A DNA stretch of 64,000 bases from Sphingobacterium sp. BN32. Lineage in GTDB: Bacteria; Bacteroidota; Bacteroidia; Sphingobacteriales; Sphingobacteriaceae. Shown here one piece after another: positions 44,038 through 51,892 of this stretch. The notes beneath the pieces were generated by a model. That model was not told where the DNA came from, searched no databases, and was given only the letters and a program-made list of their open reading frames with translations. Both the position numbers and the translations under genes were made by a program. The stretch is taken from positions 3,038,001-3,102,000 of the forward strand of contig NZ_CP129963.1 in the NCBI RefSeq assembly GCF_030503615.1, in the 5' to 3' direction. Each line of letters begins with the position of its first letter. Positions within the stretch are counted from its first letter, which is position 1.

Positions 44038-44994
44038 ATGCCTTTGCAATTCAACACGGTAAAACTATTTGCTGGTTCTGGCACCCTAGAATTAGCAGAA
44101 AAAATTTCGAAAGCATACGGAAAACCCCTTGGCGACAAGACTCTTTCTAAATTTTCAGACGGAGAAATCCAACCTTTCTACAACGAATCTGTTCGTGGTA
44201 GCGACGTTTTCCTTATTCAGTCTACCAATCAACCTACAGACAATCTGCTAGAGTTGTTATTGATGATTGATGCTGCAAAGCGTGCTTCTGCCCACTACAT
44301 CACTGCTGTAGTTCCTTATTTTGGTTTCGCACGTCAAGACCGTAAGGATAAGCCACGTGTGGCAATCGGCGCTAAGATGATCGCTAATCTGATCACCGCA
44401 GCTGGTGCTAGCCGCATCATGACGATGGACTTACACGCTGCCCAAATCCAAGGATTCTTCGATATCCCTGTTGACCACTTAGATGGTGCGATTATTTTCG
44501 TTCCTTACATCAAATCATTGAACTTAGAAAACTTGATGATTGCTTCGCCAGATATGGGCGGTTCATACCGTGCCCGTACGTTCGCAAAATTCTTCAATGC
44601 AGAGGTTGTCATCTGTGATAAACGCCGTAAACGTGCTAACGAAATCGAATCGATGTCGATTATTGGTGATGTAACAGGTCAGGATGTGGTATTGATCGAT
44701 GATATCTGCGATACAGCAGGTACCTTATCAAAAGCAGCAGCCTTGATTATGGAGAACGGTGCTAGATCCGTTCGTGCGGTTTGTACACATGCCGTATTAT
44801 CCGGAAAAGCATACGAGACAATCGAAAACTCGGTATTATCTGAAATGATCGTCACAGATACGATTCAGCTAAACCCTGAGAAAGCAGCAACATGCAGCAA
44901 AATTAGAGTATTGTCTACTGATAAACTTTTCGCTAACGCTATCAAAAACGTAAATGAACATGGTTCAATTTCGGATTTGTTTAATGTTGATTAG
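44038..44994 (+). CDS. prs: Ribose-phosphate pyrophosphokinase (PRPP synthase)
   Basis: It makes PRPP from ribose 5-phosphate and ATP, feeding nucleotide, His and Trp synthesis. The 318-residue class I enzyme has FSDGEIQPFYNESVRG, the flexible-loop region GFARQDRKDKPR, MDLHAAQIQGFF, and the PRPP-binding VVLIDDICDTAGT. The TAG stop (44992-44994) is the first word of a heptad arm, and its terminator lies in the same arm. Confidence 0.97.
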   Translation: MPLQFNTVKLFAGSGTLELAEKISKAYGKPLGDKTLSKFSDGEIQPFYNESVRGSDVFLIQSTNQPTDNLLELLLMIDAAKRASAHYITAVVPYFGFARQDRKDKPRVAIGAKMIANLITAAGASRIMTMDLHAAQIQGFFDIPVDHLDGAIIFVPYIKSLNLENLMIASPDMGGSYRARTFAKFFNAEVVICDKRRKRANEIESMSIIGDVTGQDVVLIDDICDTAGTLSKAAALIMENGARSVRAVCTHAVLSGKAYETIENSVLSEMIVTDTIQLNPEKAATCSKIRVLSTDKLFANAIKNVNEHGSISDLFNVD

Positions 44995-45416
44995 TATTTA
45001 GTAGTTAGTATTTAGTATAAAGACCTATGGCGGCCAATTTGGTCGCCATTTTTTTGTAGGTTTTTTGAGAGGAAGAATTCCTTGTTTTGAAATGATGCGT
45101 ATTGTTTTGAAAAGGAGGATGCGTGTTGTTTTGAAAGGGAGGATGCGTATTGTTTTGAACCAGGAAAAAATGGATTTAAGGATTAACAGGATCTTGCTCA
45201 TCTTTTTATCCTTCCTTTCCTGGTTCAGACAACCAAATTATCTTGCTCATCTTTTTATCCTTCCTTTTCTGGTTCAGACAACCAAATTGTCCTGCTCCTC
45301 TTTTTATCCTTGCTTTCCTGGTTCAAGACAAAGGCTCTAAAATCTAATGTCTTATATCTAACGTCTATTCCCGCCATAGGTCTAACTACTAACTACTAAA
45401 TACTAACTACTACTTT
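44992..45416. repeat. Repeat island D between prs and rplY
   Basis: The left arm 44992-45024 has TTAGTAT/TTAGTAG heptads followed by AGACCTATGGCGG. The right arm (about 45345-45413) is the inverted version with both heptad types and the same joint. Inside: a 24-bp tandem around GATGCGTATTGTTTTGAA (starts 45094, 45118, 45142), one GAACCAGGAAAAAATGGAT copy, and three inverted module copies at a 49-bp period (starting 45192, 45241, 45290). 49 is 7 x 7. Open frames here are repeat-encoded and not called. Confidence 0.85.
45027..45056 (+). terminator. prs terminator inside island D
   Basis: ATGGCGGCC (45027-45035) pairs with GGTCGCCAT (45041-45049), followed by a run of T. The stem is made from the AGACCTATGGCGG joint of the repeat arm. 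Confidence 0.85.
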
Positions 45417-45444
45417 GTTTTATAAAACAAAGTAATTATCTTTG
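45414..45444 (+). promoter_or_regulatory. rplY promoter
   Basis: TTTG (45414-45417) and TATCTTTG (45437-45444), 19 bp apart, match the consensus, 27 nt before the ATG. The -33 box abuts the end of the island D right arm. Confidence 0.75.
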
Positions 45445-45471
45445 CACCTCAATTTATAATAAATTCATAAC

Positions 45472-46068
45472 ATGAAATCAATTGCTATTAGCGGTTCTGC
45501 AAGACAGAACGTAGGGAAAAGAGATTCGAGAGAATTGCGTTACGAGGGTCAAGTCCCTGCAGTTCTTTACGGTGGTAAAGAACAAACACATCTTTCGGTA
45601 TCCGCAGCTGATTTGAAATCTGTTCTATACACTCCAGAGGTGATCTTCGTAGAATTGGATATCAACGGCAAGAAAACAAAAGCTATCGTTCAAGATGCGC
45701 AGTTTCACCCATTGACAGATTTAGTTACTCACGTTGACTTTTTAGAGTTATTTGATGACAAAGAAGTGTCTATCAATATCCCTGTAAAATTAACTGGTAC
45801 ATCTCCAGGTGTTAAAATGGGGGGTAAATTAGTTCAGAAATTACGTAGCTTACGTATTAAAGCATTACCTAACAACTTACCTCAAGAAGTAGAAGTTCCT
45901 ATGGAAGGCTTAGAAGTTGGTAAATCATTCCGCGTAGGTCAAGTGAAACTTGAAAACGCTGTTGTATTAAACAACGCTGACGATACGATCGTTTCTGTAA
46001 TCATGTCTCGTGCTTTACGTCAAGCAGAACAAGAGGCAGCGAAAGCAGCTAAAGGCGGTAAAAAATAA
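45472..46068 (+). CDS. rplY: 50S ribosomal protein L25 / general stress protein Ctc
   Basis: It binds 5S rRNA in the large subunit. The 198-residue protein is the long two-domain (TL5/Ctc) form: an N-terminal L25 beta barrel (about 1-92, with VPAVLYGG) and a C-terminal TL5 domain (about 95-185). The tail is an Ala/Lys/Glu helix ending KAAKGGKK. It has its own promoter and a very strong terminator. Confidence 0.95.
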   Translation: MKSIAISGSARQNVGKRDSRELRYEGQVPAVLYGGKEQTHLSVSAADLKSVLYTPEVIFVELDINGKKTKAIVQDAQFHPLTDLVTHVDFLELFDDKEVSINIPVKLTGTSPGVKMGGKLVQKLRSLRIKALPNNLPQEVEVPMEGLEVGKSFRVGQVKLENAVVLNNADDTIVSVIMSRALRQAEQEAAKAAKGGKK

Positions 46069-46081
46069 GGAATACACAATT

Positions 46082-46133
46082 CCAAGACAAAAAAAAGAGG
46101 TAATCTTTCGATTACCTCTTTTTTTTGTCTTGG
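46082..46133 (+). terminator. rplY terminator, 24-bp perfect stem
   Basis: The left arm (46082-46105) and right arm (46110-46133) are perfectly complementary with a TTTC loop; the middle has GAGGTAATC/GATTACCTC and eight A/T pairs, so the T run is part of the stem and it reads equally in both directions. Confidence 0.92.
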
Positions 46134-46135
46134 AT

Positions 46136-46207
46136 ATGAGCTGTGAGATGTGAGATTTTAGACGTTGTCTTTAGATATTAGATATAAGACATTAGATTTT
46201 AGACATT
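46136..46207. repeat. Left heptad arm of island E
   Basis: Ten consecutive 7-bp words (e.g. GTGAGAT, TTTAGAC, TTAGATA, TTAGATT, TTAGACA) run up to the IS3 left end. The inverted partner is at 47903-47940, beyond the IS. Confidence 0.8.
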
Positions 46208-46236
46208 TGTCTGTCCCTGAATAGTGTTGACCGTTT

Positions 46237-47046
46237 TTACAATTTATCAACTTGATCAAATATAGTTATTAGTGGTTTAGGAGACAATATCTCCCTAAAC
46301 CACTTTTCTTCGAAACTCTCTGGCGACATCCTATGTAATGAGTTGTGCAGTCTTCGTTTATTGTACTGTTTGACAGCTCTATTGACCATTTTTTTTAAGC
46401 TTTCGAACGTCTTGGGCTTCCAATAATCCAGATACTCATTCTTGATGGTTCCATTGATCCGCTCAGCGTATGCATTGTCCTGGGCACTCTTGCCCATGCT
46501 CACCCTGCAATTATTCTCTTTCAACAGCTGCAGATAAGCTGTCGCATGATATTGGGCACCTCGGTCTGAATGATGATATTGGGGTGCCCCGTTATTCTTA
46601 AGGGCCATTCGTAGTGCCTTAAGATTAGCTGTTGACTGCATATGATTGGATACTTGATATCCAACGATCTTTTTGGTGTAAACGTCGATAATGAACACTC
46701 CATAGTAGAACCTATCGCCCACGTAGAAGTAGGTGATGTCCGATTGCCAAACCTGATTGGGAGTCCCTACAACCAAGCCATTGATCAGATTAGGGTAGGC
46801 TGTGGAAAGCCCGCGAGTCGTCCTGCGATAGTTCTTCTTGACCTTCAATCGATATCCTAAAGACATCATGGTCTCTATGAAACGATCTCTCCCCACAAAA
46901 TCCGGACGGAGCATATAATACAGTTTTTCCACCCCACAACCGGGATGTTCCTTACGCACTTTATCCGCTTTTTCGATCAGCTCAGCGAATTGAACCTGAT
47001 AACGGGAATGGCGAACAGCGCGCTGATGCACCGCCTGTTTGCTCAT
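46237..47046 (-). CDS. IS3-family transposase OrfB (DDE integrase domain)
   Basis: The 269-residue frame holds the rve integrase core with the acidic triad: Asp in QSDITYF, Asp in HHSDRGAQY and Glu in NAYAERINGTIKNEY. An HTH_21-like N-terminal region precedes it. The frame is open upstream of the ATG through IDYSLNQLYRTVG to the end of orfA. The natural product is therefore probably an OrfAB fusion, and an independent start at 47046 may not be used. Complete catalytic residues suggest activity. Confidence 0.92.
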   Translation of the reverse strand: MSKQAVHQRAVRHSRYQVQFAELIEKADKVRKEHPGCGVEKLYYMLRPDFVGRDRFIETMMSLGYRLKVKKNYRRTTRGLSTAYPNLINGLVVGTPNQVWQSDITYFYVGDRFYYGVFIIDVYTKKIVGYQVSNHMQSTANLKALRMALKNNGAPQYHHSDRGAQYHATAYLQLLKENNCRVSMGKSAQDNAYAERINGTIKNEYLDYWKPKTFESLKKMVNRAVKQYNKRRLHNSLHRMSPESFEEKWFREILSPKPLITIFDQVDKL

Positions 47047-47081
47047 ACCAACGGTTCTATAAAGCTGATTGAGGGAATAAT

Positions 47082-47480
47082 CTATTTTTCCTGCGTGTTC
47101 CCGGAACCATCCGATGGTGGGGTGTTGAAATTTTTTCTGATATCGACCTTAAGATCCTCTCCAGCGATGTCGATCATCTTCTCCAAGAAATCGATCTTGA
47201 TCTGCTTCTGGCCGATCATCCGCTCCAGTTCACGGATACGCTGTTCCATGGCTTTTACTTTGTGGGTGCTACTTGATTTCATCTCCATTATACGTTGTCC
47301 TTTCTCATTAAAGTTAGAAAATTTATAGATCCAATTATAGATCGTGGGATTACTTATTCCATAAAGCCGCTCTAACTGTAGAACACTCAACTTCCCACTC
47401 TCAAATAGGGAAACTATTTCCCGCTTAAAATCATCAGAATAAACCCGTGATTTCCTGATTAACCGCAAATTTGTTTGCAT
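47082..47480 (-). CDS. IS3-family OrfA (DNA-binding helix-turn-helix protein)
   Basis: The 132-residue product has an N-terminal HTH_Tnp domain (YSDDFKREIVSLFESGKLSV and YGISNPTIYNWI) and a leucine-zipper-like coiled coil (about 70-105, MEQRIRELERMIGQKQIK). The end reads CAG GAA AAA TAG; slipping back one base on the A run gives AAA ATA GAT and enters the orfB frame. This is the expected IS3 programmed frameshift, although the run here is only five A. Confidence 0.9.
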   Translation of the reverse strand: MQTNLRLIRKSRVYSDDFKREIVSLFESGKLSVLQLERLYGISNPTIYNWIYKFSNFNEKGQRIMEMKSSSTHKVKAMEQRIRELERMIGQKQIKIDFLEKMIDIAGEDLKVDIRKNFNTPPSDGSGNTQEK

Positions 47481-47523
47481 TTAGTACCTCCATTTTGTGG
47501 TCAACCTATTTCAGGGATGGACA

Positions 47524-47940
47524 ATTTAGCGCTTTGTCTTTGAACCAGGAAAGGAAGGATGCAAGGATGAGCAGGATCGGGTATAGTGTTGGTGTTGGTT
47601 TGCACATCGTAATCGTGCGTTTTAGGAGACGTTAGTGAAACGTCTCTATGCGGTTCGTCAAGATTACCGCCTATATAGTTCAAAATTGTATAGAAGCCAA
47701 TTGGACGCCAATGCGTAGAGACGTTTCACTAAACGTCTCCAACATTACCAATCCTTACACACTTTCTTTCCACCCGATCCTGATTATCCTTGCATCCTTC
47801 CTTTCCTGGTTCAAGTCAACGCATCCTTCTTTCTTCAAAAAACGATACTTCTCCCCTTCCCATCAAAAAAAATATGGCGAGCAATGCTGGCCGCCATATT
47901 CTAAAATCTCATGTCTAATGTCTCACATCTCACATCTAAT
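47524..47940. repeat. Repeat island E, right part
   Basis: Three nested inverted repeats: module copies at 47542-47581 and 47773-47812 (40 bp, about 3 mismatches, GAACCAGGAAAGGAAGGATG type); inside them two GAGACGTTT palindromes (47625-47646 and 47718-47740) that also pair with each other; and outside the heptad arm 47903-47940 matching the one left of the IS. The ric terminator lies next to the arm. No gene. Confidence 0.85.
47865..47900 (-). terminator. Terminator of the azurin-norB-ric operon
   Basis: On the minus strand ATATGGCG, a 12-nt loop, CGCCATAT and TTTTTTT. It comes after the ric stop with one heptad arm in between. Confidence 0.88.
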
Positions 47941-48658
47941 TTAACGCCTGTTGTAAGGCAATAGATTTCGGGAATAAGATGTTATTTTCTAGATGTATAT
48001 GTTTATGCAGATCATCTTCAAATTCTTTCAACATTTCGTAGGTTACGCGGTAGGTGCTGCAACCATCTGCAGGCACAGCGTAGTTATCGGTTAACTTAGC
48101 AATCTTTTCGAAACGTTCGCCTTCGGCATCATGTTCATGTTCCATCATGTGAATCGGATTTTCGATTGATCCGAATGGTGCCGCTGCCAATTGGGTATGA
48201 TCGATTTCTGAATTGATCATTTGGACGATGTATGGGAACAATATCCTTTCTTCCTTTAACAGGTGCTGTAAGAGTTCTTTCGCACACTCTTGAAACAGTC
48301 TGTTCACTTCTAAGAGTTCGGGATGGCGACTTCCATGTACCTGGCACAACTTGTTTAAATAGGCTAAGATCACTGGTGCTTTCTCGCGTACATAGCGGTG
48401 ATGTGTTTTCTCGATGTACGAAGCGAGAAGATCTGCCGGCCACGCTGCATAGTCAATATGCGTTTCGTTAGGCTCGCTCAGTACAGCTTTAAGTTCTTCG
48501 GTTAGTTTCTCCAGGTCAACGGATTTCTTTGTCGCTGCCTCTTGTACGGATTTTCCGCCACCGCAGCAAAAGTCTAAACCATATTTACTGAATACTGCTG
48601 CAGCATGAAAGTTCTTCGCTACAATATCTCCTATTTTTTCATTCACTAGATTTTCCAT
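47936..48658 (-). CDS. ric: Iron-sulfur cluster repair di-iron protein (RIC/ScdA/YtfE)
   Basis: It repairs iron-sulfur clusters damaged by nitric oxide or peroxide. The 240-residue protein has the N-terminal ScdA_N domain with GLDFCCGGG (about 27-35) and a C-terminal hemerythrin-like four-helix bundle with HHRYV, VHGSRHPEL, LLKEERILFPYI, HMMEHEHDAEG and HKHIHLENNILFP providing the di-iron ligands. One base separates it from norB, so it is co-transcribed with the NO reductase. Its stop TAG is in a heptad arm. Confidence 0.94.
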   Translation of the reverse strand: MENLVNEKIGDIVAKNFHAAAVFSKYGLDFCCGGGKSVQEAATKKSVDLEKLTEELKAVLSEPNETHIDYAAWPADLLASYIEKTHHRYVREKAPVILAYLNKLCQVHGSRHPELLEVNRLFQECAKELLQHLLKEERILFPYIVQMINSEIDHTQLAAAPFGSIENPIHMMEHEHDAEGERFEKIAKLTDNYAVPADGCSTYRVTYEMLKEFEDDLHKHIHLENNILFPKSIALQQALN

Positions 48659-48659
48659 A

Positions 48660-50900
48660 TCAGTTTTTAATTTTATTTTTCAACGTTAAATCGAATACGA
48701 ACCATGCGCAGGCGAATACACCTATGGCGAAGATTACATCGCCCGGCGTGCGCATCCATTTCAGGAATACCATTCCTGGTTGTTGCATTAACTCGGCAGA
48801 GCGCGCATACCACATGCCTTCTTTAATACTTGCTATGGCTTGCCATACGCCTACCGGCAAGAGACTAAACAATGCCATCGCCAAGAGGCCGATGTTCAAG
48901 CTCCAAAACCCGATCTTTAAGATTTTCTCGTTCCACTGCACATCGCGATATAGGCTGCGCAATACGAACAGCATCAATCCGATCCCCAACATACCATACA
49001 CCCCAAATAAGGCAGTATGTCCGTGCAATGGCGTCGTATTCAACCCTTGCACATAATATAGGGCGATTGGCGGGTTGATAATAAATCCGAACACCCCCGC
49101 GCCGAGAAAGTTCCAAAACGCCACAGATATCAGGTAGTATATTGGCCATTTATAATCCTGCAACCATTTCGTTGATTTGGATAGTTTATAGTTATGGTAG
49201 GCTTCAAATCCGATAATCGTCAGCGGCACAACTTCCAATGCGCTAAAGGTTGCTCCTAAGGCCATCACCGCTGTCGGTGTTCCTGAGAAATACAGGTGGT
49301 GGAATGTTCCGAGGATACCTCCCGAAAGGAAGATAATGGTCGAGAACAGTACACTGGCGGTTGCCGACTTCGGTTTTAACAGACCTAATCGTACAAACAG
49401 GAACGCCATGACCACCGTTGCGAATACCTCGAAGAATCCTTCAACCCATAGGTGCACGACCCACCATCTCCAATATTCGGCAATGGCTAGGTTGGTTTGT
49501 CTTCCCCACATTAGCCCTGCGCCATAGAATAATGCAATTGCAGAGCAGGAAATCAGGAACATGATGATTAGGTTCTTCTCTTCGCCGCCTTTTTTCAATA
49601 CCGGGATCAATGGACGAACCATGAGTGCCAGCCAAACGAAGAGACCAACGAATAGGAACAACTGCCAGAAGCGGCCTAGATCTACATATTCATAGCCTTG
49701 ATGCCCGAACCAGAAGTTTTGTACCAGGTCTAATTTTTGCATCACCCCGAACCATTGTCCGATCATCGAACCTGCAACGATAATCAGCAGGGCAATGAAT
49801 AAGAAATTGACGCCAAAGCATTGGAATTTAGGGTCTTTGCCCGACACGGCCGGTGCGATGTAGAGTCCGGTTGCCAACCAAGCTGTTGCGATCCAGAAGA
49901 TGGCCAGCTGCGTATGCCAGGTACGGGTTACTGAATAGGGCAGAAATTGATCGAGCGGAATACCATAGAGACCATCGCCTTCGACACCGTAGTGTGCAGT
50001 AACGATTCCCAATCCGACCTGAACGAGCATCAGCAAGCTAACAATCCAGAAATACTTCTTCGTTAAGCGCATGGATGGGGTTATGCCTTGGCGCAGCAAA
50101 GGATCTTGAGCCGGGTAGAGCAGCTCGTCATTTTCGCCCGATTTTACTTGCCAAAGCACTAATGCGCCCACACAGAAGATTAACAGGATAATACTCACGC
50201 CAGACCAGGCAAGCAGGTCCATCGTCATCTCATTGCCAACTAGTTTTTCATTTGGCCAGTTGTGCGTATAGGATACTTGGTCGCCGGGGCGCTCGGTGAC
50301 GGTTGCCCAAGTTGCCCAAAAGAAAAAGGCATTTAGCTTGTGCAAACGTTCAGGATCTTTAATTGCGTTCTTTGGAATTGCATAATCTTTACGCAATTGG
50401 TCGAATTGAGGATCGTCTGTAAAAAGGCCGGAATAATAGGCAGATAATTCGTTTACTGCCTTTACGCGGTCCGCATCTATCGTAAGGGTGTTAGTTTCTT
50501 CATTAAACGTATTCTTTCGGATGTTATTTTTCAAGCGTGTCTGTAGCTTCGCTCGATCCTCATCGCTTAGCTCGGCATATGCACTGGAGAACTCCTGCTG
50601 CGCATAGCTATCTAGGAGGATGAGTGCCTCGCGGTGAAGCCAATCTGCGGTCCAATCAGGAGCCACGTACGCGCCGTGACCCCATATTGTTCCAACTTCC
50701 TGACCACCGATACTTTGCCAAACGTTCTGACCGTCTTTGATCTCTTGGCCGGTGAATAATACTTTTCCATCAGCATCGACAACCTGTTCGGGTACAGGAG
50801 GCGATACCTGATATATTTTGTAGCCATAGTACAGGAGCACGCTAAAAGAGATCGCTACTACCAGTATAAATGACCACCATAATTTTTTTTCTCTACTCAT
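48660..50900 (-). CDS. norB: Quinol-dependent nitric oxide reductase (qNOR)
   Basis: It reduces NO to N2O in the inner membrane using quinol. The 746-residue single-subunit enzyme has the N-terminal extension of qNOR (VVDADGKVLFTGQEIKDGQ and VWQSIGGQE, about 40-70, on the periplasmic side), then about 12-14 membrane helices of the haem-copper oxidase fold with His ligands in HTQLAIFW, HLWVEGFFEV (with the catalytic Glu), HHLYFSGTP and HGHTALFGVYG. Operon with azurin and ric points to NO detoxification. Confidence 0.95.
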   Translation of the reverse strand: MSREKKLWWSFILVVAISFSVLLYYGYKIYQVSPPVPEQVVDADGKVLFTGQEIKDGQNVWQSIGGQEVGTIWGHGAYVAPDWTADWLHREALILLDSYAQQEFSSAYAELSDEDRAKLQTRLKNNIRKNTFNEETNTLTIDADRVKAVNELSAYYSGLFTDDPQFDQLRKDYAIPKNAIKDPERLHKLNAFFFWATWATVTERPGDQVSYTHNWPNEKLVGNEMTMDLLAWSGVSIILLIFCVGALVLWQVKSGENDELLYPAQDPLLRQGITPSMRLTKKYFWIVSLLMLVQVGLGIVTAHYGVEGDGLYGIPLDQFLPYSVTRTWHTQLAIFWIATAWLATGLYIAPAVSGKDPKFQCFGVNFLFIALLIIVAGSMIGQWFGVMQKLDLVQNFWFGHQGYEYVDLGRFWQLFLFVGLFVWLALMVRPLIPVLKKGGEEKNLIIMFLISCSAIALFYGAGLMWGRQTNLAIAEYWRWWVVHLWVEGFFEVFATVVMAFLFVRLGLLKPKSATASVLFSTIIFLSGGILGTFHHLYFSGTPTAVMALGATFSALEVVPLTIIGFEAYHNYKLSKSTKWLQDYKWPIYYLISVAFWNFLGAGVFGFIINPPIALYYVQGLNTTPLHGHTALFGVYGMLGIGLMLFVLRSLYRDVQWNEKILKIGFWSLNIGLLAMALFSLLPVGVWQAIASIKEGMWYARSAELMQQPGMVFLKWMRTPGDVIFAIGVFACAWFVFDLTLKNKIKN

Positions 50901-50979
50901 GTCTGTTTCATTTTGGCATCGAGATCTAAATCGCAGGATATCCCGATGCCATGTTATTTGTTATTGTTACTATTAATCG

Positions 50980-51525
50980 CTATTCAGCAATGATTTTACC
51001 TTTCATAATTCCGGCATGTCCGGGGAATGAACAGATGAAATCGTAGCTACCCGGGCCTGGAAGGGTAAACTCGATTGCGTCCTGTTCGCCGCCGCCAATT
51101 ACCTTGGTATGCGCAATCACATCTTTCGATTCCGGAATGTAGTCTGTATCCTTAGCGTTCATTGCTGCCGTTGTGAAAGCAGCTACATCGGCGCCAACCT
51201 TCAATACTACGAGGTTGTGTCCCATGACGTCTTTTTTCATAGTCCCAACATGTTTTAGTGTTAACTTAACAGGATCTGCAGCTTTCACCTTGATTTCACT
51301 CAGGTTGTACTTCATCTGGTCATTACTTTCGATAGTGATATCGTTGCTAGCAGCATTAGACGTTTCTGGCTCAGCTGCAGCCGCAGGTACTTCGGTCGCT
51401 GGAGTTTCTGTTTGATGAGCACTGTGGTCTACCGCTTCATTGCTCGACTGACTTGAGTTGCCACAAGAAGCAGTGAACAGGCCAAAGGCTAATGTTAAGA
51501 TTCCGAAGGTATTTATTGTTTTCAT
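50980..51525 (-). CDS. azu: Azurin-family cupredoxin lipoprotein
   Basis: The 181-residue product has a lipoprotein signal (TASC, Cys21), an Ala/Glu/Pro-rich linker to about residue 58, and an azurin domain with the type I copper ligands His in GHN, Cys and His in FICSFPGHAGIM, and the axial Met. It may donate electrons to envelope enzymes. qNOR takes electrons from quinol, so a direct role in NO reduction is not required. It leads the operon; 79 bp separate it from norB. The 367 bp upstream hold island F. Confidence 0.92.
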   Translation of the reverse strand: MKTINTFGILTLAFGLFTASCGNSSQSSNEAVDHSAHQTETPATEVPAAAAEPETSNAASNDITIESNDQMKYNLSEIKVKAADPVKLTLKHVGTMKKDVMGHNLVVLKVGADVAAFTTAAMNAKDTDYIPESKDVIAHTKVIGGGEQDAIEFTLPGPGSYDFICSFPGHAGIMKGKIIAE

Positions 51526-51892
51526 GATTATGTGTTTCTATTTAAGACAAAAGTGTCGTAAATAGATTGCAAAAAAAATGATGAGACGCATTTTTTTAAG
51601 TGATGCTGTTGGGATTAGATAATAGACATTAGATTTTAGACATTTAGAGTATGGGGGGATATAGTTGATAGTATGTAGGGTTTTGACCTTTGGTTTAGAA
51701 AAAGAAAGGTTGTTTTGAAAAAGACAGGAAGGAAATATTGTCTGAACCAAGAAAGGAAGGATGAAAAGATTGACAGGATCAGGCGAACCTCCTTTCTTGT
51801 TTAAACCAAAGGTTCAAGACAAAAAACCTGCATTGCTGCAGTTCTGAAATCTAATGTCTCACATCTAAAATCTAAACACTATTTTTGCCTTT
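51526..51892. repeat. Repeat island F between azurin and pth
   Basis: The left heptad arm (about 51611-51650: GATTAG, ATAATAG, ACATTAG, ATTTTAG) and right arm (about 51845-51880: CTGAAAT, CTAATGT, CTCACAT, CTAAAAT) are inverted. Inside is a diverged module GAACCAAGAAAGGAAGGAT (about 51745) and complementary words CTTTGGTTTAGA/TTTAAACCAAAG. A small stem CTGCA/TGCAG with T run on the minus strand is at about 51827-51846. No gene is seen. Confidence 0.78.
51880..51887 (+). promoter_or_regulatory. -7 box immediately before pth
   Basis: TATTTTTG ends 5 nt before the pth ATG. The predicted transcription start would be at the ATG (leaderless). It sits directly at the edge of the island F right arm. 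Confidence 0.4.

Larger units (their letters stand above)
46208..47523 (-). mobile_element. IS3-family insertion sequence (IS150-like)
   Basis: The 1316-bp element has terminal inverted repeats TGTCTGTCCCTGAATAG (left) and TGTCCATCCCTGAAATAG (right, complement strand), both continuing into GGTTGACC-type sequence. ATT flanks both sides (46205-46207 and 47524-47526), a 3-bp target duplication usual for this group. It encodes OrfA and OrfB, joined by a probable -1 frameshift. It is inserted in repeat island E and looks intact. Confidence 0.9.

Noticed and set aside
45065..45340. 91-codon frame in island D
   Set aside because: It reads the 24-bp and 49-bp repeats; composition and repetition follow DNA structure, not protein selection.
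47501..47944. Small frames of 60 and 98 codons next to the IS element
   Set aside because: They run through palindromes, modules and the heptad arm; no homology-like motifs or start signals.
51546..51557. GACA-N4-TGTC palindrome upstream of azurin as an NO-responsive operator
   Set aside because: Half-sites are only 4 bp and do not match a known FNR/NsrR/DNR consensus; too weak to call.
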